A stretch of 64,000 nucleotides of DNA, taken from assembly GCA_963828215.1 (NCBI GenBank), contig CAWHFO010000059.1, positions 1 through 64,000 of the forward strand, given 5' to 3'. The position numbers were made by a program, and so were the translations under genes. Below are positions 10,626 to 19,953 of the stretch, one piece after another. This stretch comes from CAVTJL01 sp963828215. GTDB taxonomy: Bacteria; Pseudomonadota; Alphaproteobacteria; Geminicoccales; Geminicoccaceae. The first letter of the stretch is position 1. Every line of letters begins with the position of its first letter. The notes below the pieces were generated by a model. That model was not told the DNA's origin. It made no database searches and saw only the letters and a list, made by a program, of their open reading frames with translations.

Positions 10626-11206
10626 GGATCGGGCTCCTCGCGCGCGGCCAGCCGCCCGAAGAGGATGTAGAGCCCGAGAAGGCCTGCACCCAGCAGCCCG
10701 GCCATGACGAGGCTCTGATAGGCGCTCATGACCGGATAGAAGCGCCCGAAATAGTAGCCGACGAGCACGAGCAGCAGCGACTTCGGCAGCGTGAGCACGA
10801 GATTGACGAGCAGGAACTCGACGACCGGCATGCGCACGATCCCCGCCGTCACGAGGACGAGCGCGCCGATCGCGTGGGTGAGCTTGCCGAGGACGAGCGT
10901 CTTGCGGCCATGGCGGGCGAAGCGGGCCTCGAATCGCGCCACGCGCTCGGCCGTGATGCCGAGCCGGCGGCCCCAGCGCTGGAGCATGGGCTTGCCGCCC
11001 CATCGACCGAGTGCGTAGTACAGCCCGTCGCCGACCAGGTCGCTCAGGATCACCACGACATAGACCAGGGCGAGATGGAGATAGCCCAGCGACGATGCGA
11101 AGCCACCGAGGATGCTGACGATCGGGCCCTCGACGATCGCGAGCACGAAGATCAGGGCGTAGCCATAGCTCGCGATCAGCGCGATCACCGCCGCGGGTGC
11201 GACCAT
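10622..11206 (-). CDS. DedA/VTT-family membrane protein
   Basis: This 194-residue integral membrane protein has the DedA signatures EGPIVSILGGFASSLGYLHLALVYVVVILSDLVGDGLYYALGRWGG and ERVARFEARFARHGRKTLVLGKLTH, then further hydrophobic segments. The start at MVAPAAVIALIASYGYAL is chosen because the upstream in-frame residues are Arg/Pro-rich and non-membrane. DedA proteins are linked to lipid flipping (undecaprenyl phosphate or phosphatidylethanolamine) and membrane potential. Coupling to two glycosyltransferases suggests a lipid-linked glycan role, which is inference. Confidence 0.85.
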   Translation of the reverse strand: MVAPAAVIALIASYGYALIFVLAIVEGPIVSILGGFASSLGYLHLALVYVVVILSDLVGDGLYYALGRWGGKPMLQRWGRRLGITAERVARFEARFARHGRKTLVLGKLTHAIGALVLVTAGIVRMPVVEFLLVNLVLTLPKSLLLVLVGYYFGRFYPVMSAYQSLVMAGLLGAGLLGLYILFGRLAAREEPDP

Positions 11207-11471
11207 CTCAGGCGCGGACCCCGTGCCCGGGTCCGGCGCGGCAGCGCCCGGCCCGGGCTCTGGTCGTGTCGGATGGCGATGACATGGCGATCTCCCGCGC
11301 TCCGCCGGCAAGTGGGACATCGGGCGTCGGCGCGGGCGTCGCCGATCCACCGCCCGGAGCTGAGCGCGTCCCGACCAGCAACCTAGCGGATATGGGGCCG
11401 GCGGCCAGGACCCGGTGGCCCGTGAGCCGGCGTCGGCCGGCCCGTGGCGTCTCCCGGCGCCCGACCAGCCT

Positions 11472-12770
11472 TCAGGCGGCGGCGCGGCTCACGGGCCGCG
11501 AGCGGTGGCCGAGGTCGGGGAGGAAGGCGGTCAGCAGGCCGAGCAGTGGCAGGAACGAGCAGAGATGGAAGACGAAGGCGATGCTGGTCCGGTCGGCCAG
11601 GTCGCCCAGGACGGCGGCGCCGATGCCGCCCATGCCGAAGGCGAGCCCGAAGAAGAGGCCGGAGATCATCCCGACCTTTCCGGGCACCAGCTCCTGAGCG
11701 TAGACGATGATCGAGGAGAAGGCCGAAGCGAGCACGATGCCGATGATGATCGAGAGGACGACGGTCCAGAAGAGGCTCGCATAGGGCAGCGCCAGAGTGA
11801 AGGGCAGGACGCCCAGGATCGAGACCCAGATGACCCATTTGCGGCCCAGCCGGTCGCCCACCGGGCCGCCGATCACCACGCCGGCCGCCACGGCGAAGAG
11901 GAAGACGAAAAGATAGACCTGGGCACTCTGCACCGACACGCCGAAGGTCGAGATGAGATAGAAGGTGTAGTAGCTCGTCATGCTGGCCATATAGAAGAAC
12001 TTCGAGAAGACGAGCGCGCACAGCACCGCCAGCGAGAGGATGACGCGGCGGCGCGGCAGCTCCTGGCCGCCGACGGCGGCACGATTCCGGGCGCCCGTCG
12101 GAGCCCGCCGGTTGCGGGCGTACCAGCGGCCGACGTTCCAGAGCACGACGATCGCCAGCAGGGCCACGAGCGAGAACCAGGCGATGCTGCCCTGGCCGCG
12201 CCGCAGGACGATGAAGGCGGCGAGCAGCGGTCCCACGGCGCTGCCCGCATTGCCGCCGACCTGGAAGATCGACTGGGCGAATCCGAGCCGGCCGCCCGAG
12301 GCCATGCGCGCCACGCGCGACGATTCGGGGTGGAAGATCGAGGAGCCCATGCCGACGAGCGCTGCCGCCACCAGCAGCAGCGGAAAGCTCCAGGCGACCG
12401 ACAGCAGCAGGAGGCCCAGAAGGCTCAGCCCCATGCCGAAGGCCAGCGAGTAGGGAAGCGGGTTCTTGTCCGTATAGATGCCGACCAGCGGCTGGAGGAG
12501 CGAGGCCGTGAGCTGGAAGGTCAGCGTGATCAGCCCGATCTGGCCGAAGTCGAGCGCGAAGCTGTCCTTGAGCATCGGGTAGATGGCGGGGATCAGCGAC
12601 TGGATCGTGTCGTTGAGGAAGTGCGAGAAGCTGATCGCCAGGAGCACCGCCATGACGGTGCTCTCGTCGACTGCTGCTGCTATGGAGACGCTAGGAGCAA
12701 TCCTGCTCGTGGTCGCGTCGCCGGAGAAACGCTGGTCGCCATGGGGGCCCGTTCCGGGAGCGCGCGGCAC
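11472..12770 (-). CDS. fsr: MFS transporter, fosmidomycin resistance (Fsr) type
   Basis: This 432-residue major-facilitator protein has about 12 membrane spans. Diagnostic Fsr segments are SFSHFLNDTIQSLIPAIYPMLK, GIYTDKNPLPYS, GSSIFHPESSRVARMASGGRLGFAQSIFQVGGNAGSAVGP and FFYMASMTSYYTFYLIST, closely matching the E. coli Fsr sequence as remembered. The family exports fosmidomycin and probably related compounds. The GTG start at 12770 adds 39 residues. The ATG at 12653 (MAVLLAISFSHF) is an equally credible start and gives 393 residues. It is monocistronic. Confidence 0.88.
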   Translation of the reverse strand: MPRAPGTGPHGDQRFSGDATTSRIAPSVSIAAAVDESTVMAVLLAISFSHFLNDTIQSLIPAIYPMLKDSFALDFGQIGLITLTFQLTASLLQPLVGIYTDKNPLPYSLAFGMGLSLLGLLLLSVAWSFPLLLVAAALVGMGSSIFHPESSRVARMASGGRLGFAQSIFQVGGNAGSAVGPLLAAFIVLRRGQGSIAWFSLVALLAIVVLWNVGRWYARNRRAPTGARNRAAVGGQELPRRRVILSLAVLCALVFSKFFYMASMTSYYTFYLISTFGVSVQSAQVYLFVFLFAVAAGVVIGGPVGDRLGRKWVIWVSILGVLPFTLALPYASLFWTVVLSIIIGIVLASAFSSIIVYAQELVPGKVGMISGLFFGLAFGMGGIGAAVLGDLADRTSIAFVFHLCSFLPLLGLLTAFLPDLGHRSRPVSRAAA

Positions 12771-12882
12771 CGAGCCGCGCTGTCATTGGCGACAAGATAG
12801 CCGCTGCAAGACCCGTCGCCCAGCCTCGGCCGACGATGGCGGCCATGCGCCGCCACGACTGTGGTGGCGGCGTCTCAGCGCC

Positions 12883-13323
12883 TCAGACGGCGGACTCCGC
12901 CGAGCCCATCAGCACACAGCCGTCGATGCGCCAATGGCCGTCGGCCTCCCGCTCCATCAGATAGTAGGCGACCACCGGCACGCCGTCGGGCCCGACGACC
13001 ACGACCCGCTGCGTCGGATGACCCTCGAACGAGACGACGTCCCGGAAATCGACCTCGCGCGGCCGGTAGACCGGCTGGTAGCTCTGCTGGACGATGGCCA
13101 TGAAGCGCTCCGGCGTGCCGAAGAGCCCCTGGATCGCCGGCGAGGCGAGGGCGAACGCGGCTGCGCCGTTGTCGTGCCGGAAGGCATCGAGCTGGCTCGA
13201 GATCACGCCCCGGATCGCCGCCTGATCCGCCGCCGACACGACAGCGCTGTCGGCGCGAGCCGGCGCGCCGGCGGTAGCACCGAGAAGGAGAAGGAGCACA
13301 ATCGCGACCAGCTGGGTCCGCAT
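12883..13323 (-). CDS. DUF4864-family exported protein
   Basis: This 146-residue protein has a clear signal peptide (MRTQLVAIVLLLLLGATAGAPARA, cleavage after ARA at about residue 24). It is followed by an NTF2-like fold: AIRGVISSQLDAFRHDNGAAAFALASPAIQGLFGTPERFMAIVQQSYQPVYRP and the terminal HWRIDGCVL strand. This matches the DUF4864 family of alphaproteobacterial periplasmic proteins, with no known activity. Start and length are typical. It is separated from its neighbours and not obviously in an operon. Confidence 0.85.
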   Translation of the reverse strand: MRTQLVAIVLLLLLGATAGAPARADSAVVSAADQAAIRGVISSQLDAFRHDNGAAAFALASPAIQGLFGTPERFMAIVQQSYQPVYRPREVDFRDVVSFEGHPTQRVVVVGPDGVPVVAYYLMEREADGHWRIDGCVLMGSAESAV

Positions 13324-13438
13324 GGACCAGTCTCCGGCTCGAGTCCCCTATCCGGACGTAGCGCCTTGTCCGGCGCAGGCAAGCCCCCGCCCCAGGTCCG
13401 ACCGACGATGGCCGGGTCCCGGCCCCCGGCAGCGCCGC

Positions 13439-14579
13439 TCAGGCGTAGCCGGTCGAGCCGTCCGGCCGCATCGGCAGCTTCCGCTCCCAGTGGACATAGT
13501 CGTCCTTGGCGAGCATCCGCTCGTCGATCTCCACGCCCCAGCCGGGGCGATCGGGGCGCAGCTCGAGATAGCCGTCCTTCGGCAGATAGGGGTCCACGAA
13601 CCCATCGGGTCTCGAGCGGCAGGCGGTACTCGAGGATCTTGAAGTTGGGCTGTGCTGCCGAGAAGTGCAGGTTCACCGCGGTCGCCAGCGGGCCCATGGG
13701 ATTGTGCGGGGCCACGGTCACATAGTGGGCCTCGGCCAGGGCCGCGATCTTGCGCATCTCCAGGAGGCCGCCGACGACGCAGATGTCGGGCTGGATGATG
13801 TCGGCGCCCCCGGCCGCGAGCAGGCTCAGGAACTCGAAGCGGCTGTACAGCAATTCGCCGGTGGCGAGCGGGCATCGGAGCTCGCTCCTGAGGCGCGCCC
13901 AGGCGGGGATGTGCTCGGGCCGGATCGGCTCCTCGAAGAACATCGGATCGTAGGGGGCGAGCGCGTTGCCGAGCTGGACCGCCTGCCAGGGCTCGAAGAT
14001 CTTGGCATGGGCATCGAAGGCGAGCTCGAAGGAGGCCGGGCAGACCTCGCGGAGCCGCGCGAAATAGTCCGCGGCGGCGGCGACGACGAGGCCCCAGCGG
14101 CTGGCGTGGAGGTCGGTCCGATAGGGGCTGAGCTTGAAGGCCGAGAAGCCCCATTCGCCGTGGAGGCGCTCGAGGGTGGCCCGGCACTCCTCGGGGTCGG
14201 GAGCCGTGTAGACGCCGGCATAGACGCGCACGCGATCGCGGGCATGGCCGCCGAGCAGCATGTAGACCGGCACGCCCAGCGCCTTGGCCGAGATGTCCCA
14301 AAGGGCGTGGTCGATGGCCGAGATGGCGGCGAGGCCGAGCGCGCCCGGCGGAAAGCGGCTCTGCTGCAGGAGCTTCAGGACGAGGAGCTCGATCCGCCTC
14401 GGGTCCTGGCCGACGATCTGCTCGAAGAGATATTCGAGAAGCGGCGGGAGGGCGCGATCGGGGCCGTGATTGTAGCATTCGCCCCAGCCGCTGACGCCCT
14501 CGTCCGTGTCGATCCTGACGAGCAGCCGCGGCCGGTCGCGGTCGCGCTGCATGAAGGTCCGGAGCGCCCTGATCCGCAT
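13439..14579 (-). CDS. Mandelate racemase/muconate lactonizing (enolase superfamily) dehydratase, frameshifted
   Basis: The reconstructed protein is about 379 residues. The N-terminal capping domain (DEGVSGWGECY) leads into a TIM barrel with acid/base Lys in AFKLSPYRT. Metal ligands are in FELAFDAHAK (Asp), FFEEPIRPEH (Glu) and LATGELLYSR (Glu), with the Asp-His dyad in QPDICVVGG and APHNPMGPLAT. This is the acid-sugar dehydratase (galactonate/mannonate-like) form of the superfamily. A net +1 shift at about 13604 separates LPLETR from the conserved tail GFVDPYLPKDGYLELRPDRPGWGVEID, whose stop is at 13439. Nearby SMP-30 and DhaK genes suggest sugar-acid metabolism. Confidence 0.85.
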
Positions 14580-14840
14580 CGCCTGCCCTCTCTCCGCCTC
14601 CGCCGCCGGGCGACGTCTCTATCGTGCCCGACCGCCCGTGACCAGACGCGGCACCGGCCTCGGCCCGGGCCGAGGACACCCACAGCCCCGAGGTACGTCG
14701 GATGAAGCGTCTGTCACGTGGCTGGCAATCTCCGTTCTGCTATCGGCTAGGGAGCACCGCTCACAGAGCGAGGGCCGGCAGGATGCGGTGTCGCGGGCCT
14801 TCGGCCGGCGAGCGGTCGGCGATGACGGGACGGGTGCGAC

Positions 14841-16106
14841 ATGCGCTGGGCACGCCGCGCGATCGCCTGGGCGGTCGTGGCGCTCATCACGGGGACGGGC
14901 ATGGAGCTCGGGCTCCGGCTCTTCCCGTGGCTCGTGCCCCCGACGCTGCTGAAGGAGTTCCAGCCCGGCGTCCGGCAGCAGGTGGCCGAGGGCCAGCAAC
15001 TCCGGACCAGCGCGCAGATGCGCGCCATCCCCCGCGACGACGGCGGCGCGCCGCTGATGGTCTTCAAGCCCTACACGCACCTGGAGACCCAGTCGGACGA
15101 GTCCGCCACGCCGTCCGAGGTGACGCTCGACGCCAACGGCTTCTGCAATCCGAGCACGGGTGCTTCCGACACGGCCAAGGTCGACATCGTGACGATCGGC
15201 GATTCCTCCGCCAGCTGCGCCCTGGGCAGGGCGGAGCCCAACTGGCCGGCCAGGCTCGGGACCCTGCTCGGCCGCAGCGTCTACAGTCTCGGCAAGGGCG
15301 ACGCCGGGCCCTACGACCATCTGCAGATCCTGCTCGATTTCGGCCTCGCCCGGCACCCCGACATCGTCATCATGAACATCTACGAGGGCGACGACCTTCG
15401 CGATGCGGTCCTCTACTGGGACTATGTGCGGGCGGCGAAGCAGGGGCGCAGACTGTTCGGGCGAGCGGACGATCGGCATCTCATCCCGGACTACGGGCGC
15501 TGGCTGGCCAACCCCGTCGGCCGCCACAGCTATGCCTGGAACCTCCTGGTCACCGGCCTCTACCGCACCTTCCGGGGCCTCGGCCAGTCCGTGCTGCTGG
15601 CGGCGGGCCGGCTGCCGCGGCCGCCCGACCTCCGCTACTCCCTGGCGTTCTCCAGCCGCGACGTGCCCTTCAATACGGAGAACCGTGACGAGGGCGAGGT
15701 GGCCTATGCGCGCCTCCTGCGCGCCGGCACCGTCGGGACCAGCGTCTTCGACGCCGCGCTCGAGCGACTCGTGGCGCTCGCCGGCGAGCGCCGCTTCCAG
15801 GCCGTCGTCGCCTTGTCGCCCTCGGCCTACTCGGCCTACGCCGCCTACGTGCATTTCGACGATCCGGCCCTGGCCCCCCTGCTGCGCCACTACCATGCGG
15901 CCCTCGAGAGCTACTTCGCGGGCAAGGCCAAGCTCCTCGGCTTCGTCTTCGTCGACCTGACCCCCGACCTGCAGCGGGCGGCGGCCGAGCTCCAGGCGGA
16001 CCCGCTGCTCTACGACCCGGCCACCGTCCGGTACACATCGGAGGGCGAGCGCGTGGTCGCCAGGAGCCTCGCGCAGGCGCTCCAGCCGGCCCTGGCGGAT
16101 CACTGA
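14841..16106 (+). CDS. SGNH-hydrolase-like membrane-anchored protein
   Basis: This 421-residue protein has one N-terminal membrane span (residues 5-25). An SGNH/GDSL-like domain begins at VDIVTIGDSSASC (nucleophile Ser in GDSS), followed by HPDIVIMNIYEGDD. The C-terminal block that should carry the catalytic Asp-x-x-His reads YDPATVRYTSEGERVVARSL, with Arg where His is expected. It may therefore lack hydrolase activity or use another residue. Similar proteins modify exopolysaccharide acyl groups in the periplasm. No operon partner is apparent; the gene starts 262 nt from the divergent dehydratase gene. Confidence 0.7.
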   Translation: MRWARRAIAWAVVALITGTGMELGLRLFPWLVPPTLLKEFQPGVRQQVAEGQQLRTSAQMRAIPRDDGGAPLMVFKPYTHLETQSDESATPSEVTLDANGFCNPSTGASDTAKVDIVTIGDSSASCALGRAEPNWPARLGTLLGRSVYSLGKGDAGPYDHLQILLDFGLARHPDIVIMNIYEGDDLRDAVLYWDYVRAAKQGRRLFGRADDRHLIPDYGRWLANPVGRHSYAWNLLVTGLYRTFRGLGQSVLLAAGRLPRPPDLRYSLAFSSRDVPFNTENRDEGEVAYARLLRAGTVGTSVFDAALERLVALAGERRFQAVVALSPSAYSAYAAYVHFDDPALAPLLRHYHAALESYFAGKAKLLGFVFVDLTPDLQRAAAELQADPLLYDPATVRYTSEGERVVARSLAQALQPALADH

Positions 16107-16187
16107 GCGCCCCCGCACGGCAACCCGTCGCCTTCTCCCGTCCGGCCGGCTATATCCTGCGGCAATCGCCCTCCGAGGAGAGACAGG

Positions 16188-17078
16188 ATGCCCCGGCCCC
16201 TGATCAGCTGCGTCCTCGACGCAAAGGCCAAGACCGGCGAGGGGGCGGTCTGGGACGTGGCCGAGCAGGCCCTGTTCTGGGTCGACATCCCCGCCGGCCT
16301 GCTCCATCGCTTCGATCCGGTCACGGGCGAGAACAGGAGCTGGCAGATGGGCGAGCCGATCGGCTGCTTCGCCCTCCGCCGGGGCGGCGGCGCCGTCGTG
16401 GCCCTGAAGTCCGGCATTTTTCTCTTCGACTTCGGCACCGGCACCAGGACGCCGCTCTGCAGCCCCGAGGCCGACCGGCCGGAGAACCGCTTCAACGACG
16501 GCACGACGGATTCGAGAGGCCGCCTCTGGGCCGGGACCATGAAGCTCTCGGGGCCGCCCGAGCGGACCGGCGCCTTCTACCGGATCGATCCCGACGGCCG
16601 CTGGACGCGCTGGCAGGACGGCATCTACACGACCAACGGCCTCGCCTTCAGCCCCGACGGCCGGACGCTCTACTGCTCGGACTCGAACACCGAGGTGCAG
16701 ACGATCTGGGCCGCGGACTACGACCCCGACAGCGGCGAGGCCGGCGAGCGGCGCGTCTTCTTCGACGCCCGCGCCGTCGCCGGCCGGCCGGACGGCGGCA
16801 CCGTGGATGCCGAGGGCTGCTACTGGATGGCGGGCGTCAGCGGGTGGCAACTGGTGCGGATCACGCCCAAGGGCACCATCGACCGCATCGTCGAGCTGCC
16901 GGTCGAGCGGCCGTCGAAGCCCATGTTCGGCGGCGCCAACCTCGACGTGCTTTTCGTTACGACCATCGGCACCGGCCTGAGCCCCGGCAGCGAGGCGAAG
17001 CAGCCGCAGGCGGGCGGGCTGTTCGCCGTCACCGGCCTCGGCGTCCAGGGGCTGCCGCAGACCCGGTTCGCCGGCTGA
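16188..17078 (+). CDS. SMP-30/gluconolactonase/LRE family protein
   Basis: This 296-residue six-bladed beta-propeller lactonase has its metal ligands visible: Glu in AKTGEGAVWD, Asn in NRFNDGTTDSRGRLWAGTM, Asn in YTTNGLAFSPDGRTLYCSD and Asp in GRPDGGTVDAEGCYWMA. Family enzymes open sugar lactones such as gluconolactone or arabinonolactone in the cytoplasm. The start follows a strong GAGGAGAGACAGG ribosome-binding site. It is 47 nt upstream of dhaK and probably co-transcribed. Confidence 0.92.
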   Translation: MPRPLISCVLDAKAKTGEGAVWDVAEQALFWVDIPAGLLHRFDPVTGENRSWQMGEPIGCFALRRGGGAVVALKSGIFLFDFGTGTRTPLCSPEADRPENRFNDGTTDSRGRLWAGTMKLSGPPERTGAFYRIDPDGRWTRWQDGIYTTNGLAFSPDGRTLYCSDSNTEVQTIWAADYDPDSGEAGERRVFFDARAVAGRPDGGTVDAEGCYWMAGVSGWQLVRITPKGTIDRIVELPVERPSKPMFGGANLDVLFVTTIGTGLSPGSEAKQPQAGGLFAVTGLGVQGLPQTRFAG

Positions 17079-17124
17079 GGCGCCGCGTCCCGCGACCCGC
17101 ATCGAGAAAGAGGAGGCCGTTGCC

Positions 17125-18112
17125 GTGAAAAAGCTCATCAACGACGTCGAGAGCGTCCTGACCCAGGCCCTGGACGGGTTCGGCGCCGCGCACGCCGACA
17201 TCGTGCGGGTGAGCCGCGATCCGACCTTCGTGGCGCGCGCCGCCCCGGCGCGGCCGGGCAAGGTGGCGCTGATCTCGGGCGGCGGCTCGGGCCACGAGCC
17301 GCTGCACGCGGGCTTCATCGGCCGCGGCATGCTGGATGCCGCCTGCCCCGGCCAGGTCTTCACCTCGCCCACTCCCGACCAGATGCTGGCCGCCGCCCAG
17401 GCGGTGGGCTCCGATGCGGGCGTCCTCTTCATCGTGAAGAACTACGAGGGGGACGTCATGAACTTCGAGATGGCGGCGGAGATGCTGGAGGGCCGCCATG
17501 CGACGGTTCTCACCAACGACGATGTCGCAGTCGAGGCCTCGACCTACTCGACCGGCCGCCGCGGCGTCGCCGGCACCGTCGTGGTCGAGAAGATCGTGGG
17601 AGCCGCCGCCGAGCTCGGTGCCGAGCTCGGGGCGCTCGAGGCTCTGGCCGCTCGGGTCAATGGCCGGACCCGCTCGATGGGCGTGGCGCTCACCTCCTGC
17701 ACCGTGCCCGCCGCCGGCCGCCCGACCTTCGAGCTCGGCGAGACGGAGATGGAGATGGGCGTGGGCATCCATGGCGAGCCCGGCCGCCGCCGGGTGCCGC
17801 TGATGCCCGCCGATGCCATCGCCGAGGAGATGATCGGCGCCGTCACCGCCGAGCTCGGCGCCGCAAGCGGCACGTCTGTTCTTCTTTTTGTCAATGGGTT
17901 CGGCGCCACCCCTGCCATGGAGCTTTATCTGATGTACGGGGCCGCGCGCCGCCTGCTCGAAGCCAAAGGCCTCGCCGTCGGCCGCTCGCTGGTCGGCAAC
18001 TACTGCACGTCGCTGGACATGGCCGGCTGCTCGATCACGGTGACGGCCCTCGACGACGAGCTCATGCGAACTCTGGGACGAGCCGGTCCATACGGCAGCG
18101 CTTCGCTGGTGA
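17125..18112 (+). CDS. dhaK: Dihydroxyacetone kinase subunit DhaK, frameshifted at the extreme C-terminus
   Basis: The reconstructed protein is about 328 residues. It has the family motifs ALISGGGSGHEPLHAGFIG, VKNYEGDVMNFEMAAE and the covalent-substrate His in MGVGIHGEPGRRR. An extra A at about 18069 (GCGAACTCTGG for GCGACTCTGG) replaces the normal tail MRLWDEPVHTAALRW, which is in the next frame and ends at 18112. As read, the ORF runs on to 18156 and overlaps the convergent epimerase gene. DhaK needs DhaL and, in PTS-type systems, DhaM. No DhaL follows, so the partner must be elsewhere. An ATP-dependent or a PTS-dependent system cannot be told apart here. Confidence 0.88.
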
Positions 18113-18148
18113 CGCGCGAACGGCGGCGACGCGCGGGCCCGGTACGGC

Positions 18149-19072
18149 TCAGATAGCCCCTCCTCGGCGCAGGGTCTCCAGGATCTCGGCGAAGCCGGTG
18201 CGGCAACGGAAGCCCAGCACCTCTTCCGCCCGCCTCGCGGAGTAGACGCGGTCGATCGAGCGGAACATCGACCAGCCGCGCTCGCGATAGAGGGCCGGGT
18301 AGTCCGGGAAATAGCGGGCCACCACCGCCGGCGCGTCGACGATCAGCTCGGCGCAGTCCTCCGGCCGGAACGGCGTCGGTGCCGAGACGATGAGCCGGTC
18401 GAAGCCGATGCGCGGCGCCTGCCCGAGCGCCTCGACATGCGCCTCGGCGGCATCCTCGACGGTCAGGCGCCGGAAAAGAAACTCGTTGGCCTTGGTGTTC
18501 TCGTCCGAGTGCGGGATGGCATCGGCCATGTCGTCCGCCTCGGGAAAGAAGCGGGCGGTGCGCAGGACAACGATGGGCAGCCGCCTGCCCACCGCCGTCA
18601 TTCTGCAGAGATGCTCGGCCGCGAGCTTGGTCACGCCATAGATGTTGCGCGGCTCGAGGTGGGCCATGTCCTCGGTGATCCAGGCCGCCCGTTCCGCGCC
18701 GCCGGCGCGGCCCGCACGGATGCCGCTCGTGATCATCAGCGAGGTCGTCGAGGTGAAGACGAAACGGTCGACGGCGGCGGCCACCGCCGCCTCCAGCAGG
18801 TTCAGCGTCCCCTGGACGTTGACCGCCACGAACTCGCTGGCGCTCCGGCTGGCGATATCCGGCTTGTGCAGGGCCGCCGAGTGCACGACCGCCGTGATGG
18901 CCTCGGCAGCCATGACCCGCTCGATCGCCGCGCGGTCCGTGACCGACGCGACGACGGAGGTGTCGGGGCCGGGCTGGACGTCCAGCCCCACCACCCGATG
19001 CCCGTGCCGCCTGAGGCGCGGGGCGAGCGTCCGGCCGAGCCAGCCGGACGAGCCGGTCAGAAGAATGCGCAC
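18149..19072 (-). CDS. NAD(P)-dependent epimerase/dehydratase (extended SDR)
   Basis: This 307-residue extended short-chain dehydrogenase has the NAD motif VRILLTGSSGWLGRTLAPRL, a VVHSAALHKPDIA cofactor loop and catalytic YGVTK in PRNIYGVTKLAAEHL. It has a substrate-binding tail typical of sugar-nucleotide or polyol epimerases. The GTG start at 19072 is chosen because it opens directly on the Rossmann strand and lies 8 nt after the adc stop. It is the last gene of the large minus-strand unit that begins near 28454. Its substrate is unknown. Confidence 0.85.
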   Translation of the reverse strand: MRILLTGSSGWLGRTLAPRLRRHGHRVVGLDVQPGPDTSVVASVTDRAAIERVMAAEAITAVVHSAALHKPDIASRSASEFVAVNVQGTLNLLEAAVAAAVDRFVFTSTTSLMITSGIRAGRAGGAERAAWITEDMAHLEPRNIYGVTKLAAEHLCRMTAVGRRLPIVVLRTARFFPEADDMADAIPHSDENTKANEFLFRRLTVEDAAEAHVEALGQAPRIGFDRLIVSAPTPFRPEDCAELIVDAPAVVARYFPDYPALYRERGWSMFRSIDRVYSARRAEEVLGFRCRTGFAEILETLRRGGAI

Positions 19073-19080
19073 AGGGTGGC

Positions 19081-19839
19081 TCAGGCGTCCTTCAGATAGT
19101 CGAAGACGACCTCGCCGAGGCCGAGCGTGAGATCGGTGACGAAGTGGCTGGCGCCCAGGACCTCGCGGACCGGCAGACGAGCCACGTCGCACATCACGTG
19201 CGAGAAAAGCTGGATCGCGGCCGGGCCGGTCCAGGCGCCCTTGAGCTCGACGTCCTCGAGATAGTAGCGGACCAGCTCGCAGATACGCGGGGTGCAGTCC
19301 ACGTGCGGGATGACCTTGACCATGAAGTTGGGCCTGGCGAGGCTTTTCAGCAGCGGGGCCGGATCGAGCTCCTTGTGCTTGTAGCCCATCGTGGCCGAGA
19401 CGCAGAGCACCGAGCCGTAGTGCAGCGTGCAGACCAGAGTCTCGCTCTCGTGCGTGACCTTGGGGCTCGCCAGCTTCTTGGGAAAGCCCCAGATCTCGCG
19501 CCCGCCGGCGATCGGCGAGTTGTCGTCCAGGTACATGGCGTGGACGTAGCCGCCTTCCTGCACGACACCGTCCTTGCCCTTGAATCGCACCGGGATGACC
19601 TGCCCGGTCTCGGTATAGTCGCCGAAGCCGGTCGAATCGGGCATCCGGATGAACTCGTAGGAGACGGTGTCGCCCGCCGGCTCGAGCGGCTCGGGCACGA
19701 CCTCCCTGAGGACGTCGGGGTCCGTACGGTAGCTGATGACCACGAACTCGCGATTGTAGAATTTGTAGGGGCCCCGCGGATAGGCGGGGTCGGTCAGCGG
19801 CATGTTGAAGGCCTTGTCGCGAACGTCGGCAATCTTCAT
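19081..19839 (-). CDS. adc: Acetoacetate decarboxylase
   Basis: This 252-residue protein matches the ADC family throughout: YKFYNREFVVISYRTDPDVLREVVPEPLEP, YTETGQVIPVRF, GGYVHAMYLDDNSPIAGGREIWGFPKKLASPK. Lys121/Lys122 in the FPKKLA motif correspond to the Schiff-base Lys pair of the clostridial enzyme, and the upstream Glu (YEFIRM) is in place. The family reaction is decarboxylation of acetoacetate to acetone, though many bacterial homologues act on other beta-keto acids or as aldolase/dehydratases. Its place after an amino-acid ABC transporter suggests a keto-acid step. Confidence 0.88.
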   Translation of the reverse strand: MKIADVRDKAFNMPLTDPAYPRGPYKFYNREFVVISYRTDPDVLREVVPEPLEPAGDTVSYEFIRMPDSTGFGDYTETGQVIPVRFKGKDGVVQEGGYVHAMYLDDNSPIAGGREIWGFPKKLASPKVTHESETLVCTLHYGSVLCVSATMGYKHKELDPAPLLKSLARPNFMVKVIPHVDCTPRICELVRYYLEDVELKGAWTGPAAIQLFSHVMCDVARLPVREVLGASHFVTDLTLGLGEVVFDYLKDA

Positions 19840-19953
19840 GGGTCGGGTCTCCTCGTGGGTACGAGCGCGCGTTCGTGTACCTCGGAACCAGGGCCGTGTA
19901 TCGGCGCGGAGCCGTGACGGAGCCGCGACCGTCCGCCGCCCCGCTCCCTCCGC

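Noticed and set aside
14619..17432. Minus-strand open frame of 937 codons
   Set aside because: It is antisense to the SGNH, SMP-30 and dhaK genes, all of which have recognisable families on the plus strand. High GC leaves long stop-free shadows.
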